Shown: positions 51,401-63,791, counted from the first letter of the stretch. The stretch is 64,000 nucleotides of DNA from Oreocharis arfaki (GCA_013398015.1 VZRR01011731.1:1-64000); one strand, 5' to 3'. Made by a program: numbers and translations. The notes: generated by a model not told the origin, from the letters alone.

Positions 51401-54286
51401 GATACTACTCCTATATTGCCACCTGCTTGCCAGTTAATAACGCAATCTTTAGTAATTTTAAGCTTTCGTGCTTCCATTTCTAGGCATGAGGTACAGTAGG
51501 CAACAGAAAGCAATTTGGACAGTACCATTATCTATCTTCAGACTAATTTAGTAAAGATACTTTCAAACAGGTTCACTTATTTCCCTTTATCCAGTCTTCC
51601 CAAGAGAATGAATTTTATGTGCTTGGGAGAGGTTGGCATTTTAGGGGGAGTGGGAGGAAACTGAAGCACCTTTGGGTAGGCCAACTGTTGAACCTGGTAG
51701 TATCCAAATAAACTCAACTGAAGCTTCACATTGTGAATTACACTGGGAAACAGCTAGCAAAAGACAGCCACACTGAGGAAAACCCCTCTCTGCTTGCTCT
51801 GTGGGAGACATTACAGTGGAAACGCTCATGTTGTTGGACAGCTTAGTGAACTCACGTGGAGAGAAGATCTTACAGATATCCCAGCTATAGGAAGGCTTTA
51901 ATTGAACATCATAACCCTATTAAAAAATCTGTAGGAATTTCAGTTTAATTCTTTTTCACACTCATAACAGCACATACCATTAGTGTGTTGGTATTTCACA
52001 GACTCAGAGAATGGTGCAGGAGGTCAGGAAATCCACTCTCTCAATGTGGGTCCAAAGCTGTTTTCTCTGTGTAGTCTGTAGAGTAAACAGGGCTGAGACA
52101 CACCGGACTTGCAGGAGTCTTATATGCCAGTCATTTGAAAAGTGCCATGGAGACAGCAGAGTTCTGCTTTTGTACATTTAAAATTGACTCTATGGTGAAA
52201 AGCATGCTGAGGAAGCTTGGTCAATGTAATATTGGGAGAAATGAACTGGAATTGAAAATTGCTTGAAGTTTATTATGAAAACTGTTTCATGTATGAGAAG
52301 CAGAAACAAGGAAGCTCTTATTTATCAGGCTGCAGTCTGTAAGTGGCCGTTCCTACAGGGGTCTGAAAGTCTCTTCACCAAAGTGTATTTGCATGCTTAT
52401 TAATTACATGCTGAGGCAACCTGTGTTGAACATAAATTCATGGCATGATACCACATTAAAACTCCATAAAATATCAGGTGCCTGTAGTACATTTTTGTCA
52501 ACAGAATAAGTAATAAAAAGTCTAGTATAGTTTTGAAGTTTTGAAGCAGTTTTGAAGTGTTAGTGAGCAGCATAGTATAAACCAGTAAATTCAGAGACTG
52601 TAGCAAAAAGTGCTTTAACATGAGTAACTTCCAATGACTGGAACAAGATTGTAACATTTTATCAGACGTAAAGAAAGTAATACATAAAAATCTACAGATA
52701 AGGTAGATGTTAAATTTATCTTTATGACTTTTAAAGCAGAACTATTTAAAGATCAATGTAAGTGTAGAAAATCTCCAATATTGTGATCATATCTACCACT
52801 AAAATGATCTTTGGTACTGAGATGTCACTGCCAACTATGTCTTCTTTTTCCCTTAAAAAATAAAATAATGCTTTAATTTTTTCTATTTATTCCATGGATT
52901 TAGTATAGCTTTAGCCTTCAGACTTTTTATCTTTGGATGTTACCATGCAATCATGAAAAGATTTGGTGGATAAATTTAATAAAATGAAGTTAGTGTACTT
53001 AAAACAGAAACAAATCTCAAGATTTCAGGCTGATAAGGACTATATTACACTCATAGAGTGTAAAATATGCCCACATGACCCTATTTTATTCAATTTAGTT
53101 GTACAAGTGAGAAGAAGAGAAAAATTTAAAGGTAGTTGTGTTCAACAGCTGGTCTATAACTTGAACTATGATCCTCTAATAACATTGTTGGATTTATGAC
53201 TAATAGAACCTTTTTTTTTAAACCAGTTAGGAGCTCAGTCCTGAAAAAACCAATTATTTAGCATATCACTATAGCAGGTCAGTTTATTTCTGTGTTTTTC
53301 TTTCTTCACTAAGCTGATTCCTCAGCTGTGCTGCTGTGTAGTAGTAGAACCCCTCTGTGCAAACATGCCATTAAGCAGTGGCCATAAAGGAAAGTGCATT
53401 TTGCAAGCCCAGACATTGCTAATACTTGCAAAATCCTTGTGCTTTTGTTGATACAACAGCTCGCACTCCTCTCATGAACGTAATCTAATGTCATATTTGA
53501 TTGAAATTCCACTCCCTCTGCCCTCCACTTTTCTCTTAGCTGATCCTGTAAGGCACGAGCAGGAAGGGGAGCTTGAAACATTTTATAGCAGCTTGGGGTA
53601 TGATCTTTAAGGCTGTTGTAGATTGTAAAGCTTTCTAAATGCTTATTGTCTTAAAACCCCTAGAATTTTCATCCTTACGGCAAACCAAAGAGGCCTGAAA
53701 ATCACGGTCACTCAATTTTTCTGTGGATATTTAAGGGAGAGAGGGAAGAACTTACCAGTGCTAGATTTTTCACTTGCTGCCTAGATACTCTTAACACAGT
53801 GATACATACAATTTGGGTGGAAATTCATGGCGTGCTATTCAAGAGCTAAAACTGGATTGACTGAAAGGATTTCTATGCAGCCATAGCTGTTAAAGCATTG
53901 AAATTACTTGTCCAAATCCTGCTGCTTGCACATGGCATGGAGAGACTTGACTTGGTGAGTCACCATGAACAGGGTAAAGATGCAGCTCTAAGACATCTTG
54001 GAAAGCAGACTTGGCACACAGGAAGATGGAATAGGGTGGAAAACAAGTGATCAAGTCTGTAAGTCACTCTGCACGAGTCCTGGTAGGTCTGTACATCCAG
54101 AGAGAAAAACTGATGATTAAGATGAGGTTTTCCATAGCTGCAGTGTAGACAGAGGAGTAAGTGTCCTTCAACCAGTCTTAAAGACCACAGCAGCACAACA
54201 GCCAAATGCTGCCTGCTTGCAATGAATGTTTCTCATTATAGCAGGTGTTTCTTTCATTATATTATTTAGCATTTCTGTTGTAATGT
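45439..54286. other. About 9 kb with no recognisable gene; AT-rich
   Basis: Scanned on both strands. There is a moderately GC-rich patch at 49160-49420 with overlapping ORFs (77 codons +, 89 codons -) and no domain. A 90-codon minus-strand ORF at 53309-53581 has fairly balanced composition but no recognised motif. At about 51998-52030 there is a weak resemblance to a CR1 tip. TTTTGAAG is repeated three times near 52530-52558. No transposon was recognised with confidence, and no RNA gene. Confidence 0.45.
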
Positions 54287-54453
54287 TGTAATGATTTACA
54301 TGGCAAGGCTGGGGTTTTTCGTGGGGGGAGGGAGCCACCAGGGCAGGCTACAGGGGTGACTTCTGTGTGAAGCTGCCAGAAACTTCCCCCATGCCCAACA
54401 GGGCTGATGCCAGCTGTCTCCAACACACACCCACCTCTGGCCAATGCAGGGCT
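54287..54453 (+). mobile_element. 5' part of an avian ERVL-type LTR, plus strand
   Basis: It begins TGTAATGATTTACATGGCAA, continues with GGCTACAGGGGTGACTTCTG (54348-54367), then CCCATGCCCAACAGGGCTGA (54390-54409) and CTGGCCAATGCAGGGCTC at the end. This matches the first 165 bp or so of a long avian LTR family that I know from many bird genomes. The rest of the LTR does not follow here: the next 740 bp are ordinary AT-rich DNA. The 60-codon minus-strand ORF at 54262-54444 is a shadow. The complementary part of the same family lies in reverse at 55194-56036. Confidence 0.65.
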
Positions 54454-55193
54454 CTACGAAGATTTGAAAACTTTGTGTAGGTGCTATAGTGTCATGTGCT
54501 CAGAGAAACCAGTGGGTAGGAGAAAGTGCTCTGGCCTTCACTGATTTCCATTTTTACTATTTTACCATCTTTTTATTAGAAAGTGGTTTTGCTGTTGACC
54601 TTTCGTATTTACTGCCCTAAGGATAGCAAGATGAAAAATATTAAATGTTATCCTTTTCCCTTAATAACAGAAATTGGATATTTTGTTTGTAAGAGGGAAA
54701 CAATCTCAGTCCTGGAGTTCATTTCACTGTGCAACAGAAAATATGTTCTGATATGTAATAGAAAGCACATCTATTTTTACTCTTTTCCCATAAAATTATA
54801 AAACATATGATTTGATCATGTATAAGGTTCTGAACAGGTCACAGCCTTAATCTACACTTTAAGATACCTAACTGGTATTTCTAGTGTTTAGAAAAATTTA
54901 AAGAAAGAAAACTGTATTTAAATATAAATAGCATGTAGTTGGCTTGAAATTATTTGTATTCATGTCCTGAAGTGATTTACAATATAAGGGTGATATAATT
55001 CACTGTTTTCAGTAGCACTGGGTTTTAGTCATGTGTTCTTTTTCAATGACCAAACTATGAACTGTAAAATCCAGTGCAAAAATATTTACCAATATGAATT
55101 ATTTTCTTCTAAGTGGTATCAGCTCTAAGAAAACATGCAAGTCAATTTAACTAATAGATAATAGCATATACATGTATTGAGTTTGTGTGGCAT
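54454..55193. other. AT-rich spacer between the two LTR parts; no gene
   Basis: About 740 bp with no recognisable repeat or gene. It lies between two oppositely oriented parts of one LTR family, so it may be inverted flanking sequence. Confidence 0.5.
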
Positions 55194-56036
55194 TGTTAAA
55201 ACTGACTTGACTTAAAGAAATTAATTTATTACCAATCAAAAAAGAGTAGGATACTGAGAAATAAAACTAAGTTTTAAGAAACACCTTTTTCCCTGACTTC
55301 CCTTCTTCCTGGGCTTAACTTTACTCACAGTTTTCTCTACCTCCTCCCCTCATAGGCTCAAAGAGCTGGGAAAGGGAGGCTGCTGTCTGCTCATCACACC
55401 TTTCTACTGCTCATTCCACCTCAGTGGGAGGACTCCTCACAGTCTTACCCTCCTCCAGCGTGGGGTTCCTGCCACAGGAGACAGTGTTCCATGAACTCCA
55501 ACATGAGTCTTTCCCACAGACTGCAGTTCTTCACAAACTGCGCCAACGTGGGTCCTTTCCATGGGGTGCAGTCCTCCAGGAACAAACTGTTCCAGCATGG
55601 GTCCCCCACAGGGTCATAAGTCCTGTCAGCAAACCTGCTCCAACACAGTCTCCTCTCTCCACGGGGCCACATGTCCTGCCAGGAGCCTGCTCTAGCATGG
55701 TCTTTCCATGGCGACAACCTCCTTCAGGCATCCACTTGCTCCAGCCTGGCGTCCTCCAGCAGCAGGTGGATCTCTGCCCTGCCATGGACCTCCATAGGCT
55801 GCAGGGGCACAGCTGCCTCACCAAGGTCTTCACCATGGTCTTCTCCAGGTACTGCAGGAGAATCTCTGCATTTGCACCTAGAGCACCTTCTCCTCTTCCT
55901 CCTCCTCCTCCTCCTTCACTGACCTTAGTGTCTGCTGGGCTGTTTCTCTCACAAATTCTCACTCTTCTATTCTCTGGTTGCAATTGCTTCCCCACACTAA
56001 CTACTTTTCCCTTCTTAAATCTGTTATCCCAAAGGC
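55194..56036 (-). mobile_element. Main body of an avian ERVL-type LTR, minus strand, both ends missing
   Basis: Read on the minus strand: from 56036 a segment with ATAACAGATTTAAGAAGGG, then (55930-55380) a GC-rich array of degenerate units, each with a 'GGAGCAG'/'CCCATGG'-like core. The array appears on the plus strand as repeated CTCCAGCNTGG and CTGCAG motifs. Then comes an A/T-rich segment with an AATAAA polyadenylation signal at 55230-55225 and TTAATTTC. This order fits U3 to R of a long avian LTR. The first 180 bp or so and the last part of the LTR (U5) are absent. A 180-codon minus-strand ORF (55531-56073) and a 252-codon plus-strand ORF (55424-56182) arise from the GC-rich array and have no recognised domain; the plus one runs into the poly-T tract. 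Confidence 0.75.
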
Positions 56037-56139
56037 CAAAAGTGCCCTGGAAAGAAAATACCATCTGCTTCACAGCCAGATCCTCAGATGACTCTAGGAA
56101 ATCTATTACTGCAAAAAAAAAGGACAGTTTTTTGGTTTG

Positions 56140-56172
<33 letters not shown>

Positions 56173-57454
56173 ATCCTTGTAGGCCTTGTCAGTCTGATCT
56201 GGAAGCAATGTTTGCTTTCTGCCTCACATCTGGAGAATGTATAAGCAACTGGAAACAGCTATCTGGAAGTGGTATAGTGCTTAATAATATTTAATTAATT
56301 CTTATCTAATTTTTCAGTGAAGTACAAGAATAAATCTTCTAAGTTAGGAAAATGTCCTTTCACCAGCTGTCTCTTTTAAGAAGCAGTGACACTTTAAAAT
56401 GTAACTATTCTAAATGGTGGTCAGAGACACAGCATCAGTGTTCAAAGGCTGTCTCACAAAGGATTAGACTACCTCTCAGTAATCTTTAGGTCTGGAAATA
56501 TTTTTATGTTTTAAATCAGAGATTGCATGACTGCTTCAGGGGTAGTAGTCAGATTTTTAAAAGTAGACATCAGCTTTTCTCTATCGAGCTCAAGCTATTA
56601 AGTAAGAGATACTACTTTCAGAAGGTTATTTCATGCTTCATGTTGAAATGCATTGATATCAGTGTGCTTTCTAGTAGCCCAATTTTCCTTATCATAAAAT
56701 GAGTAAAAAAAAAAAAGAAAATACTATAGTAGTCTGCATTTGTTAACAATTTGGTTAGCTTTCTCAGTACAAAAGGAAAATAAGACAGAATGGGACTAAA
56801 GTACAATTTGCTTTCATCCATCAGAAGGTCTCATCATCAGGGCAAATCATGGCAGTAGGTCACATGCAAGACTTTACTTTCCTTGTATTACTTAGCAGAT
56901 TAAAATAAAAATGTCCACATGTTCCAATCCATCTGCTTTAACAGCGAGTGAAACCTACTTTAAAAACATACAGTAAAAAGAACAATATATGAGCAATTTA
57001 GAGCTCCTTAAAAATGGCAGAGTGAGAGGTCCCAGAAAATTACCAAGGACAATGGCAATGCTAATTTATCTGTGCCACAGAATTGTCTAAGTTATTTTTA
57101 GACTTTAGATCCTGGTTTAACTTAAAGCTGTTGCTTAAAGAATTCTTGAATGAGACAATCAAGCAGTTCCATGTATTTGTTAACAAGATTTACACTGCTG
57201 TAGTAAAACCTTAAATAGCTAAGATATACATTATTTTGGCATGCCAAACACGTAAGAGAGGCAGAAAGGGGGGAAAACACTTTCACATGAGTCTTAAAGG
57301 AAAGTTAATGAACTGTCAGAATTTAAACAACGTTGTCTGTACGGATACTACATCAAATGAAACCCAAAACCATTTATTGACTTCTGTGAAAGCATTCAAA
57401 AAAATCTGTTACACAGACAAGTGCCACAAATGAAGAGAATGAACCTTCACTTAC
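56037..57454. other. No recognisable gene; poly-T tract then AT-rich DNA
   Basis: The 27-nt T run at 56140-56166 is the only notable feature. No repeat family or ORF of interest was recognised. Confidence 0.5.
56140..56166. repeat. Poly-T homopolymer, 27 nt
   Basis: The longest homopolymer in the window, uninterrupted, about 100 bp from the end of the minus-strand LTR body. Its length suggests it is young or unstable. Confidence 0.95.
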
Positions 57455-57557
57455 ACATACACTCGTCCTTCTCATCAGAACTTCTTCAGCCCATGCATTA
57501 GTGCTCTGTGTTGACTCAGTACAAAGGTGTTGCAGTGCCTGAACCAGCATTTTTTGT
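57455..57557 (-). other. Candidate 103-nt coding exon, minus strand (unproven)
   Basis: On the minus strand a pyrimidine-rich 3' splice-like site (TTCTCTCACATTTCTTTGAG plus GAG) is followed by one base and 34 open codons, beginning QKMLVQALQHLC and ending near EEVLMRRTSVC. GTAAGT follows directly, although the last exon base is T, not G. The predicted peptide looks like an amphipathic helix. Its entry phase does not fit the exit phase of the candidate exon at 59227-59501, so the two could not be joined directly. Chance is likely. Confidence 0.17.
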
Positions 57558-59226
57558 CTCCTCAAAGAAATGTGAGAGAAGTGTTGCTCATTTTTCCAAA
57601 TATCAGCTTACAAGTTTAATGAATCATTGATTTCCTTTCACTGGATCTAGGGAACCTTGATAATAATGTTGGTATATACAAGGAGCACATGGAATCTGGA
57701 GGAACCCTTCATGCACATTTGACTACTCTGATGGGATGCCTTGCAAATACTTTCTATTCCTGTTCATAAAAATCAAGTTTTCCTTGGCAATGAAATACCA
57801 TTGAAATATATTCTAATAGATATAATGACAATGTATAGGCAGTTTTACTGTAAAGAGATGGCCAACTTCTCAGCACCTCAAAGGCTATTTTAACAGAAAA
57901 GAGTGATGTAAATCCAACTTCTAGGTCTTATCAGGCTAAACTTTCACAGACCCCCACACACTGCAAGCCAGTGCTGCAAACTTCTTTTGGAAATAGCAGT
58001 CTCTGAATCTCTTTTCCCTTACAGCATTCTGTGGCAGACTGACCTTATAAATCTGAAAGAGATGTGAAGCAAAATGGATGCTCCAAATCCTTAACCAATC
58101 AGCATTGGAAAGCAGTCTTTAAACTAATCTCATCAAGTTACATTAATATTGTAATATTATCAATGATTTACTACTTCATCTACAATTATGTAAATGGTAA
58201 TATTATCAGCTTTTTTATCTCATTGATTTTTTTTATGAGATGTATTTCATGAACTGTTACGAAACCAGGAAGTATTTCTCGATACAAATCATATAATGCA
58301 GGAAGGGAGAAGACAGGTAGTGTGTTAATTCAATAGATTGTTTAAGCACTTAACCACGTCTGAACTGAGAAATATTGATCATATTTCAATAATAACATAT
58401 TGAGGAATCCTTCTGTAATCCTGGATGAACTTGAAACTGTGTTTTAACCCGAATTCGTGTAAATGAATAATAAGATTGAAAAAAATGAGATAATAAGATG
58501 AGTAATATGACGAAGCAGTCCACATATATTACTGGGGTTGAAAGATAGGAAGGAGTAGAGATCCCCAGGAATTACTCTGAAGGTTTGTTTCCATTTTGAA
58601 CATTCCTCATATTTAAGATTATGCAGACATTTTTGAGAATATATTCATTGCCATTAATTTCTTCTTATAAGCAAATCTATGTCAGGCTATGCTGGAAAAA
58701 AATCTTGGTACCCAAAGTTTGATAGTATATTCCTTGAGGTCCCTAAATTCATCAAAGAATGAAAAATAATATATTCAAGAAAACAATTTTATTCTGATGA
58801 AAAAGGTAAGCTATATTGGCCACACTCCCAGCAGTTTTTATTTCATTGTTTTCTGTTTAAAAATATTCATAAAGTTAATGAACAAATGGAAGCAGTTAAG
58901 TAAATCAGAAGCAGAACACTAAATGCTAGCAATGCAATTATATCTTCCCTGATGCTTCACCAGTGGACAAAAACTTGCAGAAGTACCAAAGGAATTTTCA
59001 TCTCTGTTTAAGCAGCAGTATCCTGAACAATACCAGAGTTGAAATAAAACTGATTATGAGGAGTAATGGGAAGCTAAAGGGAAAAGTTGAAAATACATAA
59101 ATTATGGAAATAAGGTCTTATACACCCATTTTCTTAGAGTATCTGAGTGACAAATTAGAGCTTATACATTAGCAGAGCTTCACAACATTATTCTCTTAAA
59201 GGACCTGTTCATATCCCTTTATTTAC
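57558..59226. other. No recognisable gene; AT-rich
   Basis: Nothing was recognised apart from short AT-biased ORFs. Confidence 0.5.
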
Positions 59227-59501
59227 CTTTCCTTATCTGGAGAACAAAATGGTCACCCGACATGGATTTCTCCAGACAGCTTTTCCCTTTTTCTCCTGAT
59301 GTGTATGGATGAGCAGCAAAGGTCCTGAGGTCTGCTGGCAGGCGATAAAGTGCATATTTCATTCGTTGGGGGGGATGCACTTTGTTAGAGATGCCAGCTT
59401 CTTGAGGCTGAGAGCCAAAAGGATTTGGAGTGAATGGAACTGTTCTTGATGTTAGAGGCTTTTTCCAAAGGAGGCAGAGTTGGTGAGAGAAGAGTTTTAA
59501 C
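59227..59501 (-). other. Candidate 275-nt coding exon, minus strand (best exon candidate)
   Basis: On the minus strand a 3' splice-like site (TATTATATTGCACCACAG) leads into an open segment that ends at AAG|GTAAAT, a good donor. The frame is open for 91 codons across the whole segment and closes with TAA two codons after the donor, as expected if the frame belongs to the exon only. The peptide is balanced and protein-like, with landmarks VPFTPNPFGSQPQ, PPQRMKYALYRLP, HPYTSGEKG and SGDHFVLQIRK; other frames are closed. Entry and exit phases differ, so neighbouring exons would need matching phases. I do not recognise the family. It could be a real exon of a gene on the minus strand, a fragment of a decayed gene, or chance. 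Confidence 0.38.
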
Positions 59502-62500
59502 CTGTGGTGCAATATAATAACAGAGAGGTAGCCACTGGCAGCAAGGTAGACTGTGAGTATCACACCTTCTGAATGGTGCTACATTGTCAAATGATTACAA
59601 TTGGAGCTTTGGATTTGAGTGTCTGGCTGTCAAAAAAAAAAAAACAAACCTCTATTTCTTCCACTTTGTTCTACAATAACTTTCTTCTATTAATCCTGTT
59701 GAAGAGTTTGATTTTGGGTTCAGCATTTAATGACAAGATCTGAGTGGATGACAAAGAGAATAGCTATTCTTCCTGAGGGATTGCAAGTAACTATTTGTCC
59801 AAAGGTAACTATGCCTATATAGCTACAGATTTTTTCTGTTTTCTCTGTTCTTATGCTTTTATGTTTTTAATTTTGTCAGAAAATTATATATACACACACA
59901 CATATATACATACACACACACACACATACATATATATAGCATATTATGGGAAATATTCAGCCATGCGACTAAACAGGAATTTCTGGATTTTATGATAATT
60001 ATTTTGTTCTTCAGGAAAATAATCTCAGCCATAATAATGTTTTCTTTTGCTAAGTACATTAGTGTATATTAGATGTGGAGAGTGCTTAGTACTTGAGAAG
60101 GCAAAAGTATCTAATAATAGAATGAAGGGATGGAGGCCAACTGCCAGAAAAAGGTGGAATCACTTGGCAGCTGTGATGGATAACCTAGTAACAACGATGA
60201 AGGAGTCTTAGCAGGAGTGCATGTATAGAGAATAAAACATAGGGTAAAAGGGGAAGTGACAAAAGGAAGAAAATGCATTTGTAGAAGAAAAAAGGCATTG
60301 TTTAAATGAGTGCATGAAAAAAAAGTATCATTTTATTTGCAAATAAAAACTTATCTAAGGAAATGGCTGAGATTATTTTAATATTAGTTTTTCCCTAGAA
60401 AAAACAACTAAGATAGCAATTAGGGAATTTAACTTAACAACTAAAAAAAAATCCATTAATGAGAAATAAAATTAGTTTAGTTGACAAATCACAGACTGTG
60501 TCTGACAGGCACAATGTTCTTTTGAGAGTCTTAAAAGGGCAGATGTGCACCAATTATATTCAATTTATTAAGATACTGCATCTATGTGAGTCACAAAAAA
60601 ACCTGGATTCTACTCTTTTCATGGAAGCAAAAATTTAAAAAATCAAAACCACAGTATATTGCAACTATTAAAAGGCTGTACTTCCAAAGAGTGTCTAGAT
60701 TAAAGCATTGTCCTTAAGAAATAATTTCCATACACGGGAATTTTTCCTGTATTTGCAAATAATATAGAGAATGGATTAAGTTGGAATGTTTTCAGACTAA
60801 CAGAGAATGAGAATCATACACTCAACCACTACAGAAAGACACAATTTATGACTTGAACTAAAAAAACCCAAAACCACAACAAAAACCAGTGATATTTGCA
60901 ACACAATGATGTTAAGCAATACCCAATATAGTACAAAAGAGTTGATAATATTGTGTCAGATGAGCATTTTTCGCTAGGCTTCACCCCCTCAGGAGGAGGC
61001 CTGCATGTACAGTACTAACTGAAAGGAGCCAAGGAATTCCAGCCTCTGTCCTCCCACCACTTTCCGTCTGTCTGACGCATCACATGTTTGTATCACGTCA
61101 TGCTGCCCTGGCCATGTGGCTGCTCATCCCTGTACAGGGGCATGGAGTCCACCACTGAGACACCACTACACACTTTACTATCATGACCATTCACTTTCTC
61201 CTAAAGCTTTGTTTAACATTAGTTTATTGTCTGCTCCTTTCCATTACTTTTGGCATCCTAAAATATATATTTTTCAGAAGGATACTAAGAAAAATGTATA
61301 AAAGTCTATTAAATGATTAGAAGAATTCCCTTTTAACTATCTGAAACCTTCAGAAACCCTCAATGTTCTTCCTACCTAGAGTTGGAGAATAAAATTATTT
61401 TCTCCATTTTCTAGAGGAACACAAACATGGTGACTTGACCAAGACCACTTGAAAAATCAGTGGTGCAGGAAGGCGTTGAAATCAAGACCAATGGATCTTA
61501 GGTCACTGACTATACTGGTGTATGAAATTCCCACCAGCAGATAAAATATTAGCAATGAAAAGAAATTCATAAGAAGATAAATGTGAGCTTTGCATGCAGA
61601 TTTGCAGTAACTGAGTCCCTGGGTTGTTTTACAAAATGCTTGCTTAGTCCAGACAGATGGGTGCTTACACTATGCAGTTACCATAGCACCTGCTTCAGTG
61701 TAGTGCTAAATCCTGCTGAAAAGACACTGTGTTTACTCAGGCTCAGCTATGCGGCAGTGCATCCACACCACTTCCACTTAGCTCAAGATTTAAGTAGGAT
61801 GGGCTCCTTTTCACCTGCAAAAGCCTGTCTAAACATACATAAATGGTTGTAAGAAAAGAATTGTCTCCTTGCAATGCTCTTTTTCTCCATGGGATATTTG
61901 CCATAGTTTGCCAGGATCTCATTATCTATCCTTCCTCTTACTCCCTAGTTTTCTTATATTTCAGACTTCTTTTCTTTTCCATATCTGCATTGTATTTTTG
62001 CCTGGTGAGACCAAGCTCTGAGATGGTGCTCGTTGTTTGGACAAGAGTGTGAAAGCCTTTGGCAAAGAAGATTAGAGGGGCTCTGAGGGAGACAAGTATG
62101 TGCTAGAATGTCCTGTATTATTTAGATGCCTGATTTTCAGATATGTTCTGTCTCATCAGTTCTGTAACAGAAGAGTGTACAAATGTATCAGATTTTCAAA
62201 AATGAAAAGTATTAAAGGAAGTCTATGACTTTTCTTGAAGTATGCACGGTAAGGAAGTGAACACAAGAACGACAATAAGAAAAATACACTTATGAGCAAA
62301 TTTTTACCAATTAACAGTATACTGAAGTTTATAATTTTGACCAGTAAACAGGTGAAATAATAGCAAAAATGGAAAATCTAAAGACATATTCATTATAATG
62401 ACTTTATAACAACAGCATTATCAAAATATAGGATCAATTTTTTTTTTTCCCTCTTCAAGGACTTAACAAAGGCACTCAATCTAGAATCCAACTTCTCCAT

Positions 62501-63791
62501 TATGACTAAATAAAAGGGACTATAGAAACCTGTGAAAGGTGACTCATATCTCCTAAGTTCAGTGCCTAAAAATGGATATCAGTTTGATCACATCTATGTT
62601 TTTCCAGCTTGCTTTTTAGGTATATTAAGAAATGTTGTTTACCCATGCAAAGCATATCAGAGTAGAGATTTCAGCCATCATCCTGTTAAAATCCGTGAAG
62701 ACATTATGATCTCTTAAAATAAAACAGAATAGAGGTTTCCTTTACATGATCTCCCTTTATATTATTCTCTTCTAGTTTTTCTTTTCTTTTTCCTCCATTG
62801 GATGTGCAGAGCAGATCTCCTGTGTCAAAAAGTCAGCATTTGTGGTAAAGAAAGCTGTTGATTGCAGAATTTTTTCTTGCTCCTGAATTTAGAAAGAGCA
62901 TACTGAGTGACTAATATGATTGCAAGCAGAGAGAAAAGGTCTCATTAGTCAAAGCAAACAAATGATTCTATGGAAAATTCCTATGTCAAGTCAGTTAATC
63001 TGCCTCTTCACAGATGGTCACTATTACGTGTTTCTTATTTTCCGAATGCTCAGCTTGATGATCTGGTATCTAATTAATGGACCTGCTACTCAGCCACAGT
63101 AATAAACAGCAATGAGTAAGAGCTAAGTTTTGGATAAAAGAAGTACCATTCAGTGATAAGCATTCTGCCAATAACAGATACTAGAAACGTCAAATTAGGG
63201 ACCTCATCCTGCACAACATTTTCACACTTACCTTACCTGTTCCTCTCTTCCAGTCCAAAATGGAACTGCTTTGACAGAAGAGTTAGGGTAATACTTCAAA
63301 AAAGGTTTACATTCCCAAATCTGGTAGCAATGAATGCTGAAGAAAAATCCAGATGCAAACTTTGGTAAAGCAACCTTAGAATAAGGGATGGAAACATATG
63401 CTGATTATAAAGGGTGGAAAATAAAGATATTCCACTCAAAATATAGCATATGATCTTATTATTACAACTTTTTTCATAGTGCACAAGCATCCTTAAAAAG
63501 GCATTACCTAGCTTTGATTTTCTTAGCTCAATGGTTCTAAAATGTAGGCATGAAAGGCTGACTTCAGTATGTAACTCATTTTGGAGTTCTAAGAGACAAC
63601 TTTCTAAAACTTACTTTATATAAAATGTTACTTAGATTTTGACATATTTTGGTTTGAGGAGCCAGCATATCTTACAGGTTTGTGTTTAATGAATGTTCCT
63701 TGAACACCAAGTCTCATCCTTAAGAGCCTAAACATTAATTTTGAATCTTAACTTCAAGATCCTGTTATGTGAAATCTTGACTATTGTACAT
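59502..63791. other. No recognisable gene; AT-rich with one compound microsatellite
   Basis: This stretch contains a poly-A run at about 59632-59644, the CA/TA repeat at 59885-59938, and a slightly GC-richer patch at 60980-61140 with two CRE-like half-sites. ORFs below 90 codons show no domain. Confidence 0.5.
59885..59938. repeat. Compound (TA)n(CA)n microsatellite
   Basis: Alternating TATATA and CACACA blocks over about 54 bp. The overlapping ORFs on both strands there are artefacts of the repeat. Confidence 0.93.

Noticed and set aside
51998..52060. Possible inverted CR1 tip (CACAGACTCAGAGAATGG)
   Set aside because: The following sequence does not continue as CR1 3' UTR clearly enough to support a call.
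53309..53581. 90-codon minus-strand ORF with balanced composition
   Set aside because: Considered as an exon, but no convincing splice sites at its ends and no recognised family.
55531..56073. 180-codon minus-strand ORF
   Set aside because: It is in the sense strand of the LTR body, but with a glycine run from low-complexity GGA repeats and no recognisable viral or host domain. It is a by-product of the repeat array.
55424..56182. 252-codon plus-strand ORF, the longest in the window
   Set aside because: It lies antisense across the GC-rich repeat array of an LTR and ends in a poly-T tract coding for a run of phenylalanines. No domain is recognisable.
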